Positions 31,711 to 40,117 of a DNA stretch of 64,000 nucleotides are shown here, in pieces (the first letter of the stretch is position 1; every line of letters begins with the position of its first letter). Below the pieces are notes generated by a model. The model did not search any database. It saw only the letters and a list, made by a program, of their open reading frames with translations, and had not been told where the DNA came from. The position numbers were made by a program, and so were the translations under genes. The stretch is from the NCBI GenBank assembly GCA_965205165.1, contig OZ242037.1, forward strand, positions 806,001-870,000. Direction: 5' to 3'. Source of the DNA: CBDESM01 sp965205165 (GTDB lineage Bacteria; Chloroflexota; Dehalococcoidia; Bin125).

Positions 31711-34458
31711 ATGCCGGATTCGGTTGCGATCACGCTGGATGGGGCCGTCGTGGAAGCGGCGGCGGGGGATTCGGTGCTCGATGCGGTGCTGGCGGCGGGG
31801 ATTGAGCTGCCGCATCTGTGCAAGGATGCGGACGGGCCGGCGCTGGGGGCCTGCCGGACCTGCTTGGTGGAGATCGAGGGCGGGCGCGGGCTGCCGGCGG
31901 CGTGCTCGACGCCGGTTTCGGAGGGGCTGGTCGTCCGCACGGATTCGGAGGCCGCGGTCACGGCGCGGCGCGGGGTGATCGAGCTGACCGCGGCGATGCG
32001 CGCGAACGGGGCGGGGCCCGATGACGAGCTCTCCCGCCATGCGGCCGCGCACGGTGCGCAGCTGGAGCGCTGGGGCAAGCGGGTCAACGAGGCGGCGGAT
32101 GCGTCCAACCACTTCTACGACTTCGACGCATCGGACTGCATCCTCTGCGGGCGCTGCGTGTCGGCTTGCACCGACCGGCAGCACATCGGCGCGATCGGCA
32201 TCGCCGGTTCGGGGCACGCGGCGCGGATCGCCGCCTTCGCCGACGAGCCGCTGGGCGAATCGACCTGCACCTCCTGCGGTTCCTGCGTGGCCGCCTGCCC
32301 GACGCTGGCGCTGACCCCGAAGCGCGAAGCGGCAGAAGGGCGGACGGTCCCGACGGTCTGCCCCTACTGCGGCGTGGGCTGCGGCATCCGGATCACGGCG
32401 GACGCGGAGGGGCGGATCACGGGCGTCGACGACGACCCGGACAACCGCTCATCGGGCGGGCTGCTCTGCGTCAAGGGACGCTTCGGCACGACCTTCGTGA
32501 ACCATCCGGACCGCCTGACGACGCCGCTGATCCGGCGGGCCGGCCGGCTGGAACCGGCCGGCTGGGACGAGGCGCTGGAGCTGGTGGCGGAGCGCTTCGC
32601 GAAGCATCGCGGCGCATTCGGCGCGTTCTCCTCGGCCAAGGCGACGAACGAGGACAACTACCTGCTGCAGAAATTCGCGCGGGCGGTGATGGGCACCAAC
32701 AACATCGACCACTGCACGCGGCTCTGCCACTCGCCCTCGGTCGAGGCGATGCTCGCCCAGCTGGGCAGCGGCGCGACCTCCAACTCGTACTCCGATTACG
32801 AGTCGGCGGACTGCCTCTTCGTGGTCGGCGCGGATCCGTCCTCGAACCACCCCGTCGCGGCGAGCCGGATGCGCAAGGCGGTCGACCGCGGGGCGTCGCT
32901 GATCGTGCTCAACCCGAAGCGGGTGGAGATGTGCGACCACACCGACCTCTGGCTGCGGCACTACCCGGGCACGGACGTCGCGGTGCTGAACGGGATGGCG
33001 CGGGCGATCCTCGACGCGGGGCTGGCCGACGAATCGTTCATCGCGGAGCGGACCGAGGGCTTCGCGGAATGGCGGGCCGAGCTGGACGATTACGCGCCGG
33101 AGTACGTCGAGATGCTGTCCGGCGTGCCGGCCGATCTGCTCGTGCGCGCGGCCCTCACCTACGCCGCGCCCAATCCGTCGGCCGACGGGCCGGGCAACTC
33201 CTGCCTGATCTGGGGCATGGGCGTGACGCAGCACACGAACGGCACCGCGAACGCGACGGCGCTGCTCAACCTGGCGCTGCTCACGGGCCAGGTCGGGCGG
33301 GCGGGCAACGGCGTCTCGCCGCTGCGCGGGCAGAACAACGTGCAGGGCGCGGGCGACGCGGGCTGCATCCCCGACGCGCTGCCCGGCTACCAGCGCTACC
33401 TGCCGGAGGTGCTGGAGAAGTTCGCGGCCGAGTGGGGCGCCGCGCCGCCCGCCGGCGAGGGCATGCGCGCGACCGACATGGTGGAGGACATCCTGCGCGG
33501 CGGCATCCGCTGCATGTACGTCGTGGGCGAGAACCCGCTGCTGACCGAACCGAACCTCGCGCACGCCCGCGAGGCCTTCGAGCGGCTCGACTTCCTCGTC
33601 GTGCAGGACATCTTCCTGCACGAGACCGCTGAGCTGGCCGACGTGGTGCTGCCGGCCGCCTCGTTCGCGGAGAAGGAGGGCACCTTCACGAACTCGGAGC
33701 GGCGAGTCCAGCGGGTGCGGCGGGTGGTGCCCCCGGTCGGCGAATCGCGGCCCGATTGGGAGATCGTCCAGGACCTGGCGCGGCGGACGCTGGAACGGCT
33801 CGGCGCGGACGCGAACGGCTTCCGCCACTCCTCGGCCGCGTCGGTCTTCCGCGAGATGGCGTCGCTGACGCCGATTCTGGCGGGGCTCACGCATGCGCGG
33901 CTGGACCGCGAGGGCGGCATCCAGTGGCCCTGCCCGGAGCCGGATCATCCGGGCACGCCGCGGCTCTACGGCGAGGACTTCCCGCGCGGGCTGGGCCGGT
34001 TCATCCCGGTGCAGCAGCGCGCGCCGAGCGAGGAGGCGCCGGACGAGCGCTATCCGTTCACGCTCAACACGGGGCGCGTGCTCTACCACTGGCACGGCGG
34101 CACGATCACGCGCCGCGTGGAGGGGCTGGTCGACAGCTGGCCGGAGCTGCGGGCGGCGGTGCATCCGTCGGACGCGGCGCGGCTGGAGCTGGAGCCGGGC
34201 GAGGCGATCAAGGTCGTTTCGCGGCGCGGGTCGCTGGAGGCGGTCGCGTTCGTCACCGAGGACGTCGCGCCAGGCTCGATCTTCGTGCCCTTCGTGCGGC
34301 TGCGGGATTCGGCGGCCAACTGGCTGACCAACAACGTCTACGACCGGCAGGCGCGGATCCCGGAGTACAAGGTCTGCGCCGTCGCGATCGAGCGCGCCGC
34401 GGACCCCGCGGAATGGCGGCGGGAGCGCAAGCGCGGCAAGCGCGGGCAGTACTGGTAG
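31711..34458 (+). CDS. fdsA: NAD-dependent formate dehydrogenase alpha subunit (molybdo/tungsto, Cys form)
   Basis: A 915-residue formate dehydrogenase large subunit. In order: [2Fe-2S] ferredoxin domain (Cys37, 48, 51, 65), a NuoG-like helical segment, two [4Fe-4S] clusters (CILCGRCVSAC; CTSCGSCVAACP), the molybdopterin [4Fe-4S] site CPYCGVGC, the active site NNIDHCTRLCHSPS with Cys339 at the metal ligand position used by selenocysteine in E. coli FdhF, and a C-terminal molybdopterin dinucleotide domain (LNTGRVLYHWHGGT). It oxidises formate to CO2 and feeds electrons to FdsB. No fdsC/fdhD gene lies in the window. Confidence 0.95.
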   Translation: MPDSVAITLDGAVVEAAAGDSVLDAVLAAGIELPHLCKDADGPALGACRTCLVEIEGGRGLPAACSTPVSEGLVVRTDSEAAVTARRGVIELTAAMRANGAGPDDELSRHAAAHGAQLERWGKRVNEAADASNHFYDFDASDCILCGRCVSACTDRQHIGAIGIAGSGHAARIAAFADEPLGESTCTSCGSCVAACPTLALTPKREAAEGRTVPTVCPYCGVGCGIRITADAEGRITGVDDDPDNRSSGGLLCVKGRFGTTFVNHPDRLTTPLIRRAGRLEPAGWDEALELVAERFAKHRGAFGAFSSAKATNEDNYLLQKFARAVMGTNNIDHCTRLCHSPSVEAMLAQLGSGATSNSYSDYESADCLFVVGADPSSNHPVAASRMRKAVDRGASLIVLNPKRVEMCDHTDLWLRHYPGTDVAVLNGMARAILDAGLADESFIAERTEGFAEWRAELDDYAPEYVEMLSGVPADLLVRAALTYAAPNPSADGPGNSCLIWGMGVTQHTNGTANATALLNLALLTGQVGRAGNGVSPLRGQNNVQGAGDAGCIPDALPGYQRYLPEVLEKFAAEWGAAPPAGEGMRATDMVEDILRGGIRCMYVVGENPLLTEPNLAHAREAFERLDFLVVQDIFLHETAELADVVLPAASFAEKEGTFTNSERRVQRVRRVVPPVGESRPDWEIVQDLARRTLERLGADANGFRHSSAASVFREMASLTPILAGLTHARLDREGGIQWPCPEPDHPGTPRLYGEDFPRGLGRFIPVQQRAPSEEAPDERYPFTLNTGRVLYHWHGGTITRRVEGLVDSWPELRAAVHPSDAARLELEPGEAIKVVSRRGSLEAVAFVTEDVAPGSIFVPFVRLRDSAANWLTNNVYDRQARIPEYKVCAVAIERAADPAEWRRERKRGKRGQYW

Positions 34459-34466
34459 GGCGCAGC

Positions 34467-35429
34467 TCAGGCGCGGGCGAGGGTGCGGAAGGTGCCGACC
34501 ACGATCAGCCGCTCGGAGTACTCGTGGGCGTCCGGGTCGAACGTGCCGGCGCAGGTGATCAGGGTCAGCAGCGACTGGTTGCGGGCCGAGAGGTAACGCG
34601 CCGCGTCGGGGTCGTCGGCCTCGACGTATTCCTTGCTGATGATCTCGTAGACGTAGGCGATGTTCTCGCGCGAGTCGCGCACGATCATCTGGTCGCCGAC
34701 GATCACGTCGCGCAGGCGGTAGCAGACGCCCTCGCCGACGTCGCCGTTGATGTCGGTGTAGTCCAAGTGCCCGACCAGCAGCGCGTTGCCCTGCGAGCCG
34801 GGTTCCGCGCCGTCCTCGTACCAGCCGATCACCTCCGGGTTGTCGGGCGCGCCGAGGCCGCCCCAGGGGGTGCGGCCGACGCGGACGACGCTGGCGTAGA
34901 GGCTGGCCTTGGGGACGTACAGCTCCCAGGTGGTGCGGTCGCCGGGGCGCGAGGAACGGACGATGCCGTTGGCGATCGGGAGCGTCGCGCCGTCGACCCC
35001 GACGCCGCCGTACTGCGCCTTTTCGGGCTCGATCGGCGTCTTCGAGACGGCGCGCAGATCGGGCAGCTGATCGCGCTGCGACGGCACCGCCGCCCGGATC
35101 GAGGAAACCGCGCCCGAGCCGGCCGCGCCGCCGCCGGACGAGCCCGTCCGGAAGGCGACGGCTGCACCAGCCGCGGCCGAGTCGGAGACCGAGGGCAGGC
35201 CGATCTTGGCCTCGCCCGCTTCGACCGCCGCGTCGAACTCGCGATCGAGCTGCTCGGCCTCGGCCGAGCGTTCGACGACCGCGCCGACGCGCGCGGCCGG
35301 CTGCGCGCCGTCGTCGATGATCCACCAGAGCAGGGCGAACGTGAGTCCGAAGATGATCGGCGCCAGCGCCGCGGCGAGGAACACGGGGCTCTGGTTCCAG
35401 AGATCGCGCACGGCGCGGATGATCGGCAT
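34467..35429 (-). CDS. Class F-type sortase
   Basis: A 320-residue sortase. One N-terminal membrane helix (residues ~16-40), a long Ala/Ser/Gly-rich linker, and a C-terminal sortase domain with GHLDY (catalytic His), TLITC (catalytic Cys) and SERLIV (Arg). Sortases attach surface proteins to the cell wall or to each other, so the organism has sortase substrates elsewhere. It is convergent with fdsA (8 bases between stops). The class assignment is by pattern. Confidence 0.88.
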   Translation of the reverse strand: MPIIRAVRDLWNQSPVFLAAALAPIIFGLTFALLWWIIDDGAQPAARVGAVVERSAEAEQLDREFDAAVEAGEAKIGLPSVSDSAAAGAAVAFRTGSSGGGAAGSGAVSSIRAAVPSQRDQLPDLRAVSKTPIEPEKAQYGGVGVDGATLPIANGIVRSSRPGDRTTWELYVPKASLYASVVRVGRTPWGGLGAPDNPEVIGWYEDGAEPGSQGNALLVGHLDYTDINGDVGEGVCYRLRDVIVGDQMIVRDSRENIAYVYEIISKEYVEADDPDAARYLSARNQSLLTLITCAGTFDPDAHEYSERLIVVGTFRTLARA

Positions 35430-35587
35430 CGGCGAGGCCTTCCGTCGGGGACGACGATATGCAATGTACGCGCTCGGCGTCAGCGGATGGTCAGCGGGCC
35501 GTCAATCTCCCGTAAAGCGCGACCCGGCTCCCGGCCCGGCGGTGTGGCGCGGATGCGCCCCGTCCGCGTACCATCAGGGGACGGTCC

Positions 35588-35663
35588 GGGGCTGTAGCTC
35601 AGCTGGGAGAGCGTTTGACTGGCAGTCAAAAGGCCGGGGGTTCGAGTCCCCCCAGCTCCACCA
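35588..35663 (+). tRNA. tRNA-Ala (anticodon GGC), CCA encoded
   Basis: A full cloverleaf: acceptor GGGGCTG (35588-35594) pairs with CAGCTCC, D-arm GCTC...GAGC, anticodon stem TTTGA/TCAAA with loop CTGGCAG (anticodon GGC), T-arm GGGGG/CCCCC with TTCGAGT, discriminator A at 35660 and encoded CCA at 35661-35663. It reads GCC/GCU alanine codons, which are abundant in this GC-rich window. Confidence 0.98.
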
Positions 35664-35761
35664 CCTTCCTTCCCGATCCGCCCGCATCGGAACCTTTCCG
35701 CCCCGCCCGGCGTTGATCGGGCAGCCGCCGCTCGCCCGGCGGGCCGGGAACGGAGCGGACG

Positions 35762-37675
35762 ATGCGCACCCCGAGAACGATCATCCTCGGACTTGCAGCC
35801 GCCGCGGCGCTGGCCGTCGCGCTGCCGATCCTGCTGACCGGCGGCCGCACGGCCGCCGCCCCGCTGGCCCCGGCCGCGGGCTGCGCCGAGCTGCTCGACT
35901 ACTTCCGCGCGGCCACGCTGCTCGAGTTCTACGGAGGCCGCGGCGGGGAAATCGCGGAGTCGGAGGAATGGGAAGAACAGGCCGTCGCACAGGCCGTTGA
36001 ACAGGCCGCCGAACAATCCGCGGCCGCCGCGGATGCGGGGCCCTCCGCATCCACGGGCGCAGACGGCGCGCCGGCCGACCTCGGCTCGCGCTCGGAGGGC
36101 GGCACCAACGTGCAGGTGGCCGGAGTCGACGAGTCGGACATCGTCAAGACCGACGGCTCGCACCTCTACATCGCGCGCGGCGATCGGCTGCACGTCGCCA
36201 GGATCCGCGAGGGCGGCGCGGACTTCATCGCCTTCCTGCGGCTCGGCGGCGCCGGCGGCTCCGAGGGCGGCCCGCGCGAACTGCTGATCGCCGGCGACAC
36301 GCTGCTCGCGATCGGCTCCTCGTTCGACGAGGCCCTGCCCTTCAATTCCGGCCGCTTCCGCCCGCGGCGCGGCGACCGCGTCTGGGTCTTCGAGATCGAC
36401 ATCTCCGACCCCGCGCAGCCGCGGATCCGCCGCTCGCTGCACAGCTACGGCGCCTTCTCGACCGCCCGCCTAGTCGGTTCGAGCGCGCGGCTGGTGATCG
36501 AAGGCTCGCCGCCCGACGCGTACTCCTACTTCCACGCGCTCGCCGAGTCGGCCGGCTGGCGCGACGGCTGGGCCAACTCGATCCGGCTCGCCGAATGGCT
36601 GCCGCGCTTCGTGCTGGTCGACCACCGCAACTTCAACTGGAGCACGGGCTACACGGTCGGCTGCGACCGTGTCCACCTGCCGGCCGGGAACGTCATCGGG
36701 TCCGTCTCCGGACTGTCGATGCTGCTCACGTTCGATCTGTCCGGCGAAGACGGCATCTCGGAGTGGGGCTCCGTCGCGGTCTCCGCCGCCGATCCGACCG
36801 TCTACGCCACGTCGGATTCCTTCTACATCGCCCCCGCGGGAGATTGGGGGATCAGCGGCACCGACATCCACCGCTTTGATCTCTCCGACCCGGCCGAGCC
36901 CGCGTACGACGCGACTGCCTCGGTCAAGGGCGTGCTGATCAACCAATTCGCGATGAGCGAATACCGCGGCCACCTGCGCGTCGCGGCGACGGACTGGCAC
37001 ACCTGGCCGCTGGAGAGCACGCTGACCGTGTTCGATATCGGCGACGGACTCGCCGAAGTCGGCAAGGTGACCGGCCTGGGGCCGACCGAATCGATCTTCG
37101 CCGTCCGCTTCCTCGGCGACCACGGCTTCGTCGTCACCTTCCGCCAGACCGATCCGCTCTACGTGCTCGACCTCTCCGACCCGACCGCGCCGTCGGTCGA
37201 GGGCGAGTTGAAGATCCCCGGCTTCTCGCGCTACCTGCACCCGCTCGGCGGCGGCCTGCTGCTCGGCGTCGGGCAGGACGCCGACCCGGACACCGGCCGC
37301 GCCCTGGGCCTGCAAGTCTCGCTGTTCGACGTCTCCGAACCGTCCGCGCCGGCGCAGCTCGCCCGCGTGCCGCTGGGCCGCGCCGAAAGCGCCGCCGAGT
37401 TCGACCACCGAGCCTTCACCTACGACGACGGCGTCGCCTACGTGCCCGCGCAGGCCGTGAACGACCGCTGGTGGGCCGAGCCCGGCGATCCGGAGGGCGT
37501 GCTCTACGCGGTCGAGGTCGGCGAACGCTCGCTCGCGCTGGCCACGACGATGCTGTTCCCCGCAGCGCCGCTCCGCAGCATCCCCGTCGCCGGACAGCTC
37601 CACGTCCTCAGCAGCGAAGACATCAGAACCTTCGCCCTCCCCACCCACGCCGAACTCGGCATCTCCCCGTACTGA
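35762..37675 (+). CDS. Beta-propeller domain protein (PF09826-type), secreted or membrane-anchored
   Basis: A 637-residue exported protein: an N-terminal hydrophobic signal/anchor (residues ~6-30), a variable Gln/Ala/Glu-rich linker, then the family signature TNVQVAGVDESDIVKTDGSHLYIA (about residue 116) and repeated blades (LSGEDGISEWGSVAV, FDISDP/DLSDP motifs). The family occurs in actinobacteria and archaea; function unknown, possibly protein binding at the cell surface. It begins about 100 bases after tRNA-Ala. A neighbour of the sortase but without an LPxTG signal. Confidence 0.88.
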   Translation: MRTPRTIILGLAAAAALAVALPILLTGGRTAAAPLAPAAGCAELLDYFRAATLLEFYGGRGGEIAESEEWEEQAVAQAVEQAAEQSAAAADAGPSASTGADGAPADLGSRSEGGTNVQVAGVDESDIVKTDGSHLYIARGDRLHVARIREGGADFIAFLRLGGAGGSEGGPRELLIAGDTLLAIGSSFDEALPFNSGRFRPRRGDRVWVFEIDISDPAQPRIRRSLHSYGAFSTARLVGSSARLVIEGSPPDAYSYFHALAESAGWRDGWANSIRLAEWLPRFVLVDHRNFNWSTGYTVGCDRVHLPAGNVIGSVSGLSMLLTFDLSGEDGISEWGSVAVSAADPTVYATSDSFYIAPAGDWGISGTDIHRFDLSDPAEPAYDATASVKGVLINQFAMSEYRGHLRVAATDWHTWPLESTLTVFDIGDGLAEVGKVTGLGPTESIFAVRFLGDHGFVVTFRQTDPLYVLDLSDPTAPSVEGELKIPGFSRYLHPLGGGLLLGVGQDADPDTGRALGLQVSLFDVSEPSAPAQLARVPLGRAESAAEFDHRAFTYDDGVAYVPAQAVNDRWWAEPGDPEGVLYAVEVGERSLALATTMLFPAAPLRSIPVAGQLHVLSSEDIRTFALPTHAELGISPY

Positions 37676-37728
37676 CCGGCGCCTTCCCCGCCAAGGTTCA
37701 TCAGCAACGCGGGGAAGCGGGGATGGGT

Positions 37729-38373
37729 CTACGAACGCCTGATCGGAGCCCAGATTTCGGCCAGCGGGACGACCAAGCCGGGAAGTTCCGGAGCCCCGTG
37801 CAGCTCCGCTGGTTCATGCAGCTGTTCGGGATCACGCCCGGGCCGGTACACCCAGACGATCCGGTCGTACGGGTCGATCAGCCAGCCCAACCGGGCGCCG
37901 ATGCCCATCCAAGTCTCCATCTTGCGCTGCTGATCTGATATGCGGTCGGTCCAAGAGACGATTTCGACGATCAGATCGGGCACCGCGCCGGGGCCTTCGC
38001 CCGTTTCGCCCCCCGAATCGGCTCCCCGCTCGTCGCTCATCCAAGACGCGTCGGCGATCAGCCACGATCCGTCCTCGGCCTCGCTGATTCCCGCTGAAAC
38101 GGCGACATCGCCGCCGGCTCCCGACCGCCGCCAAAGGTTCAGTTCCGTCGCGACCAGCCCGGCGCGCACATCGCTCTTCCGACCGCCGCCCAAGGTGATC
38201 ACCAGCTCATTTCTGCCGTAGCGCTCGAAGCGGTAACCGGGGTTGTCCTCGCCGAGTTTGAGGAAGTCATCCCACGTCAGCGCGCCGTCGGGCAGCGGAA
38301 CCCGCACGGGGGCAAGGCAGAGGCGCTCATCAGCCGACGACGAGGCAGCGGGACGCGGCGGGGCTGAAACCAT
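37729..38373 (-). CDS. Uma2 family endonuclease-like protein, copy 1
   Basis: A 214-residue Uma2 (DUF820) protein with a PD-(D/E)XK nuclease fold. The active-site block PDLIVEIVSWTDR...QRKMETWMGIG carries PD, ExVS and the lysine, followed by the typical LGWLIDPYDRIVWVYRPGR. Starts MVSAPPRPAA, with GGAG eight bases upstream. It is an evident paralogue of the gene at 45096-45737, which begins with the same eight residues. Biological role of the family is unknown; defence links are common. Confidence 0.9.
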   Translation of the reverse strand: MVSAPPRPAASSSADERLCLAPVRVPLPDGALTWDDFLKLGEDNPGYRFERYGRNELVITLGGGRKSDVRAGLVATELNLWRRSGAGGDVAVSAGISEAEDGSWLIADASWMSDERGADSGGETGEGPGAVPDLIVEIVSWTDRISDQQRKMETWMGIGARLGWLIDPYDRIVWVYRPGRDPEQLHEPAELHGAPELPGLVVPLAEIWAPIRRS

Positions 38374-38405
38374 GGCGATTCTCCGCAGGCGCGAGTCTAG
38401 GCCGC

Positions 38406-38831
38406 TCAGTCCTCCGCGGGCTCGTAGCGGAGCAGGGTGACTTCCGCGCTTTCCACATCGTCGAAGACGGGGCGCAGGCGCATTCCGACCTTGATCGCGT
38501 CCTCCGCGACGTTGACCAAGGTGGTCGTGAGCCGCGGGCCCTCGTCTAGCTCGACCACCGCTATGACCTGCGGCTCCTCGCCCGCGAAATCGGGCGATGT
38601 CGGCCGTCGCGCGATCGTGTACGTGTAGAGCGTGCCCGTGCCCGCGATCTCGCGCCATTCGAGATCGTCGGCCAGCGTCAGCGGCGCGTGCGAGCGCGGG
38701 TAGAAGACCCATTGCCCGCTCGACGGCGAATACTGGATGCGCACGCGGCGCTCGCGCAGCCCCTGCCAGAACGGCTCGGTGGTGGGCGTCGGTTGCGGCA
38801 GCGGGCGGCGGATGTCGGACGGATCGGCCAC
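38406..38831 (-). CDS. OB-fold protein of the DUF35 family without zinc ribbon
   Basis: A 141-residue DUF35 protein. The N-terminal helix EPFWQGLRERRVRIQ and the OB fold (WREIAGTGTLYTYTIARR) are present, but the zinc-ribbon cysteines expected between them are gone: the segment reads QYSPSSGQWVFYPRSHAP. Such proteins partner thiolase-like lipid-transfer proteins in acyl-CoA or sterol side-chain degradation. It starts with GTG two bases after the thiolase stop. Confidence 0.85.
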   Translation of the reverse strand: MADPSDIRRPLPQPTPTTEPFWQGLRERRVRIQYSPSSGQWVFYPRSHAPLTLADDLEWREIAGTGTLYTYTIARRPTSPDFAGEEPQVIAVVELDEGPRLTTTLVNVAEDAIKVGMRLRPVFDDVESAEVTLLRYEPAED

Positions 38832-38833
38832 GG

Positions 38834-40042
38834 CTACGCGCCCTCCAGAATCAGCGCGACCTGCTCGCTCATCAGCCCGCCGTTGCCGGTGATGAACGCG
38901 ATGTCCGCGTCCGCCACCTGGTGGTCGCCGGCGCGGCGCATGATCTGCCGCGCCCCGTCGGTGATGTGCGACATCCCGCCGGCCAGCCCGGCCTGGCCGA
39001 AGCCGAGCTGCCCGCCGTAGGGATTGCAGGGGAAGTCGCCGCGGAAACTCAAGTCGTGCTCGCGCACGAACGCCTGCCCCTCCCCGCGCGGGCAGAAGCC
39101 CGCGTCCTCGATCGTCATCAGCACCGTGATCGTGTAGCAGTCGTACACGTCGATCAGGTCGACGTCCTCGCGCTTGCGCCCGGCCATCTCGAAGGCCGCG
39201 TCCGCCGCCGGCAGCAGCGGCGTCTCCAGCAGGTCGCGGGCGTAGGTCGGCGTCTTGTGCAGCACCCGCTCGCCGAAGCCCGCGATCTTGACCGGGCGGT
39301 TCTTCGAGCGCTCAGCCGCCTCCGGCCCGGCCACCACGATCGCCGCGCCGCCCGCGCAGGGCATCACGATCTCCAGCATGTGCAGCGGGTCCGAGATCAT
39401 CGGCGAATTGATCACGTCCTCGACCGTGATCGGCTGGTCGCGGAAGACGGCGTTCGGGTTGCGGTTCGCGCCGGCCCGCTGGTCCACCGCGATCTTCGCC
39501 AGCGCCTCCGGGTCGTAGCCGTGGACCGCTCCGTAGCGGTTGGCGATCTGCGCGTAGCCCGCGTTCTGCGCGAGATTCCCGTAGGGGATGTCGAACTCCG
39601 CCTGCGGCGAGCCGTAGTTCGCGCTCGACGCCCCGTAGCGCGCGAAGTTCGCCGCCCCGTCGCGCCCGCCCGGCGCCGGCGGCCGCGGCGACGGCCAGGA
39701 AGGCGCCGCGATCACCACCACGTTCGCGATCCCCAGCTCGATCGCCGCCGCCGCCCGCCAGACCATCGCCGCGCAGGACGCCCCGCCCAAGTCCACCGTC
39801 TCCGCGAAGTTGACCTCAATGCCGAGGTACTCCGTGATCGTCGACGGCACGAACGAATCCGACTCCCGGATCCCCGTAGCGCAGATCCCGTCCACCTCCT
39901 CCGCCCGCAACCCCGCATCATCCAGCGCCTCCCGCGTCAGCCGCGCCCACTGCTCCAACGTGAACATCGGCCCCGAAGAAGGCTTCCGCTCAGCCTTCCA
40001 TTCCGCAATCCCGACGATTGCTGCGTTTCCATATAGAGGCAT
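38834..40042 (-). CDS. Thiolase-like lipid-transfer protein
   Basis: A 402-residue thiolase-fold protein of the SCP2-thiolase/lipid-transfer group. The nucleophile cysteine is in LGGASCAAM and the C-terminal NPYGGQLGFGQAGLAGGMSHI and TGNGGLMSEQ form the rest of the site. With the DUF35 partner downstream it probably acts as a retro-aldolase or thiolase complex on CoA esters. The ATG at 40042 has GGAG eight bases upstream; a longer form from 40069 is less likely. Confidence 0.9.
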   Translation of the reverse strand: MPLYGNAAIVGIAEWKAERKPSSGPMFTLEQWARLTREALDDAGLRAEEVDGICATGIRESDSFVPSTITEYLGIEVNFAETVDLGGASCAAMVWRAAAAIELGIANVVVIAAPSWPSPRPPAPGGRDGAANFARYGASSANYGSPQAEFDIPYGNLAQNAGYAQIANRYGAVHGYDPEALAKIAVDQRAGANRNPNAVFRDQPITVEDVINSPMISDPLHMLEIVMPCAGGAAIVVAGPEAAERSKNRPVKIAGFGERVLHKTPTYARDLLETPLLPAADAAFEMAGRKREDVDLIDVYDCYTITVLMTIEDAGFCPRGEGQAFVREHDLSFRGDFPCNPYGGQLGFGQAGLAGGMSHITDGARQIMRRAGDHQVADADIAFITGNGGLMSEQVALILEGA

Positions 40043-40117
40043 GGTGAGGCTCCGTTTTGCTCTCATCATAAGGCTGTACTACACGTCATAAGTGTATAGC
40101 TTCGTCAGGGATTTTCA

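Noticed and set aside
32725..32730. Selenocysteine in formate dehydrogenase
   Set aside because: The active-site codon is TGC (Cys339), not TGA.
32449..35325. Very long minus-strand open frame opposite fdsA
   Set aside because: Arg/Pro-rich low-complexity translation antisense to a gene with complete cofactor motifs.
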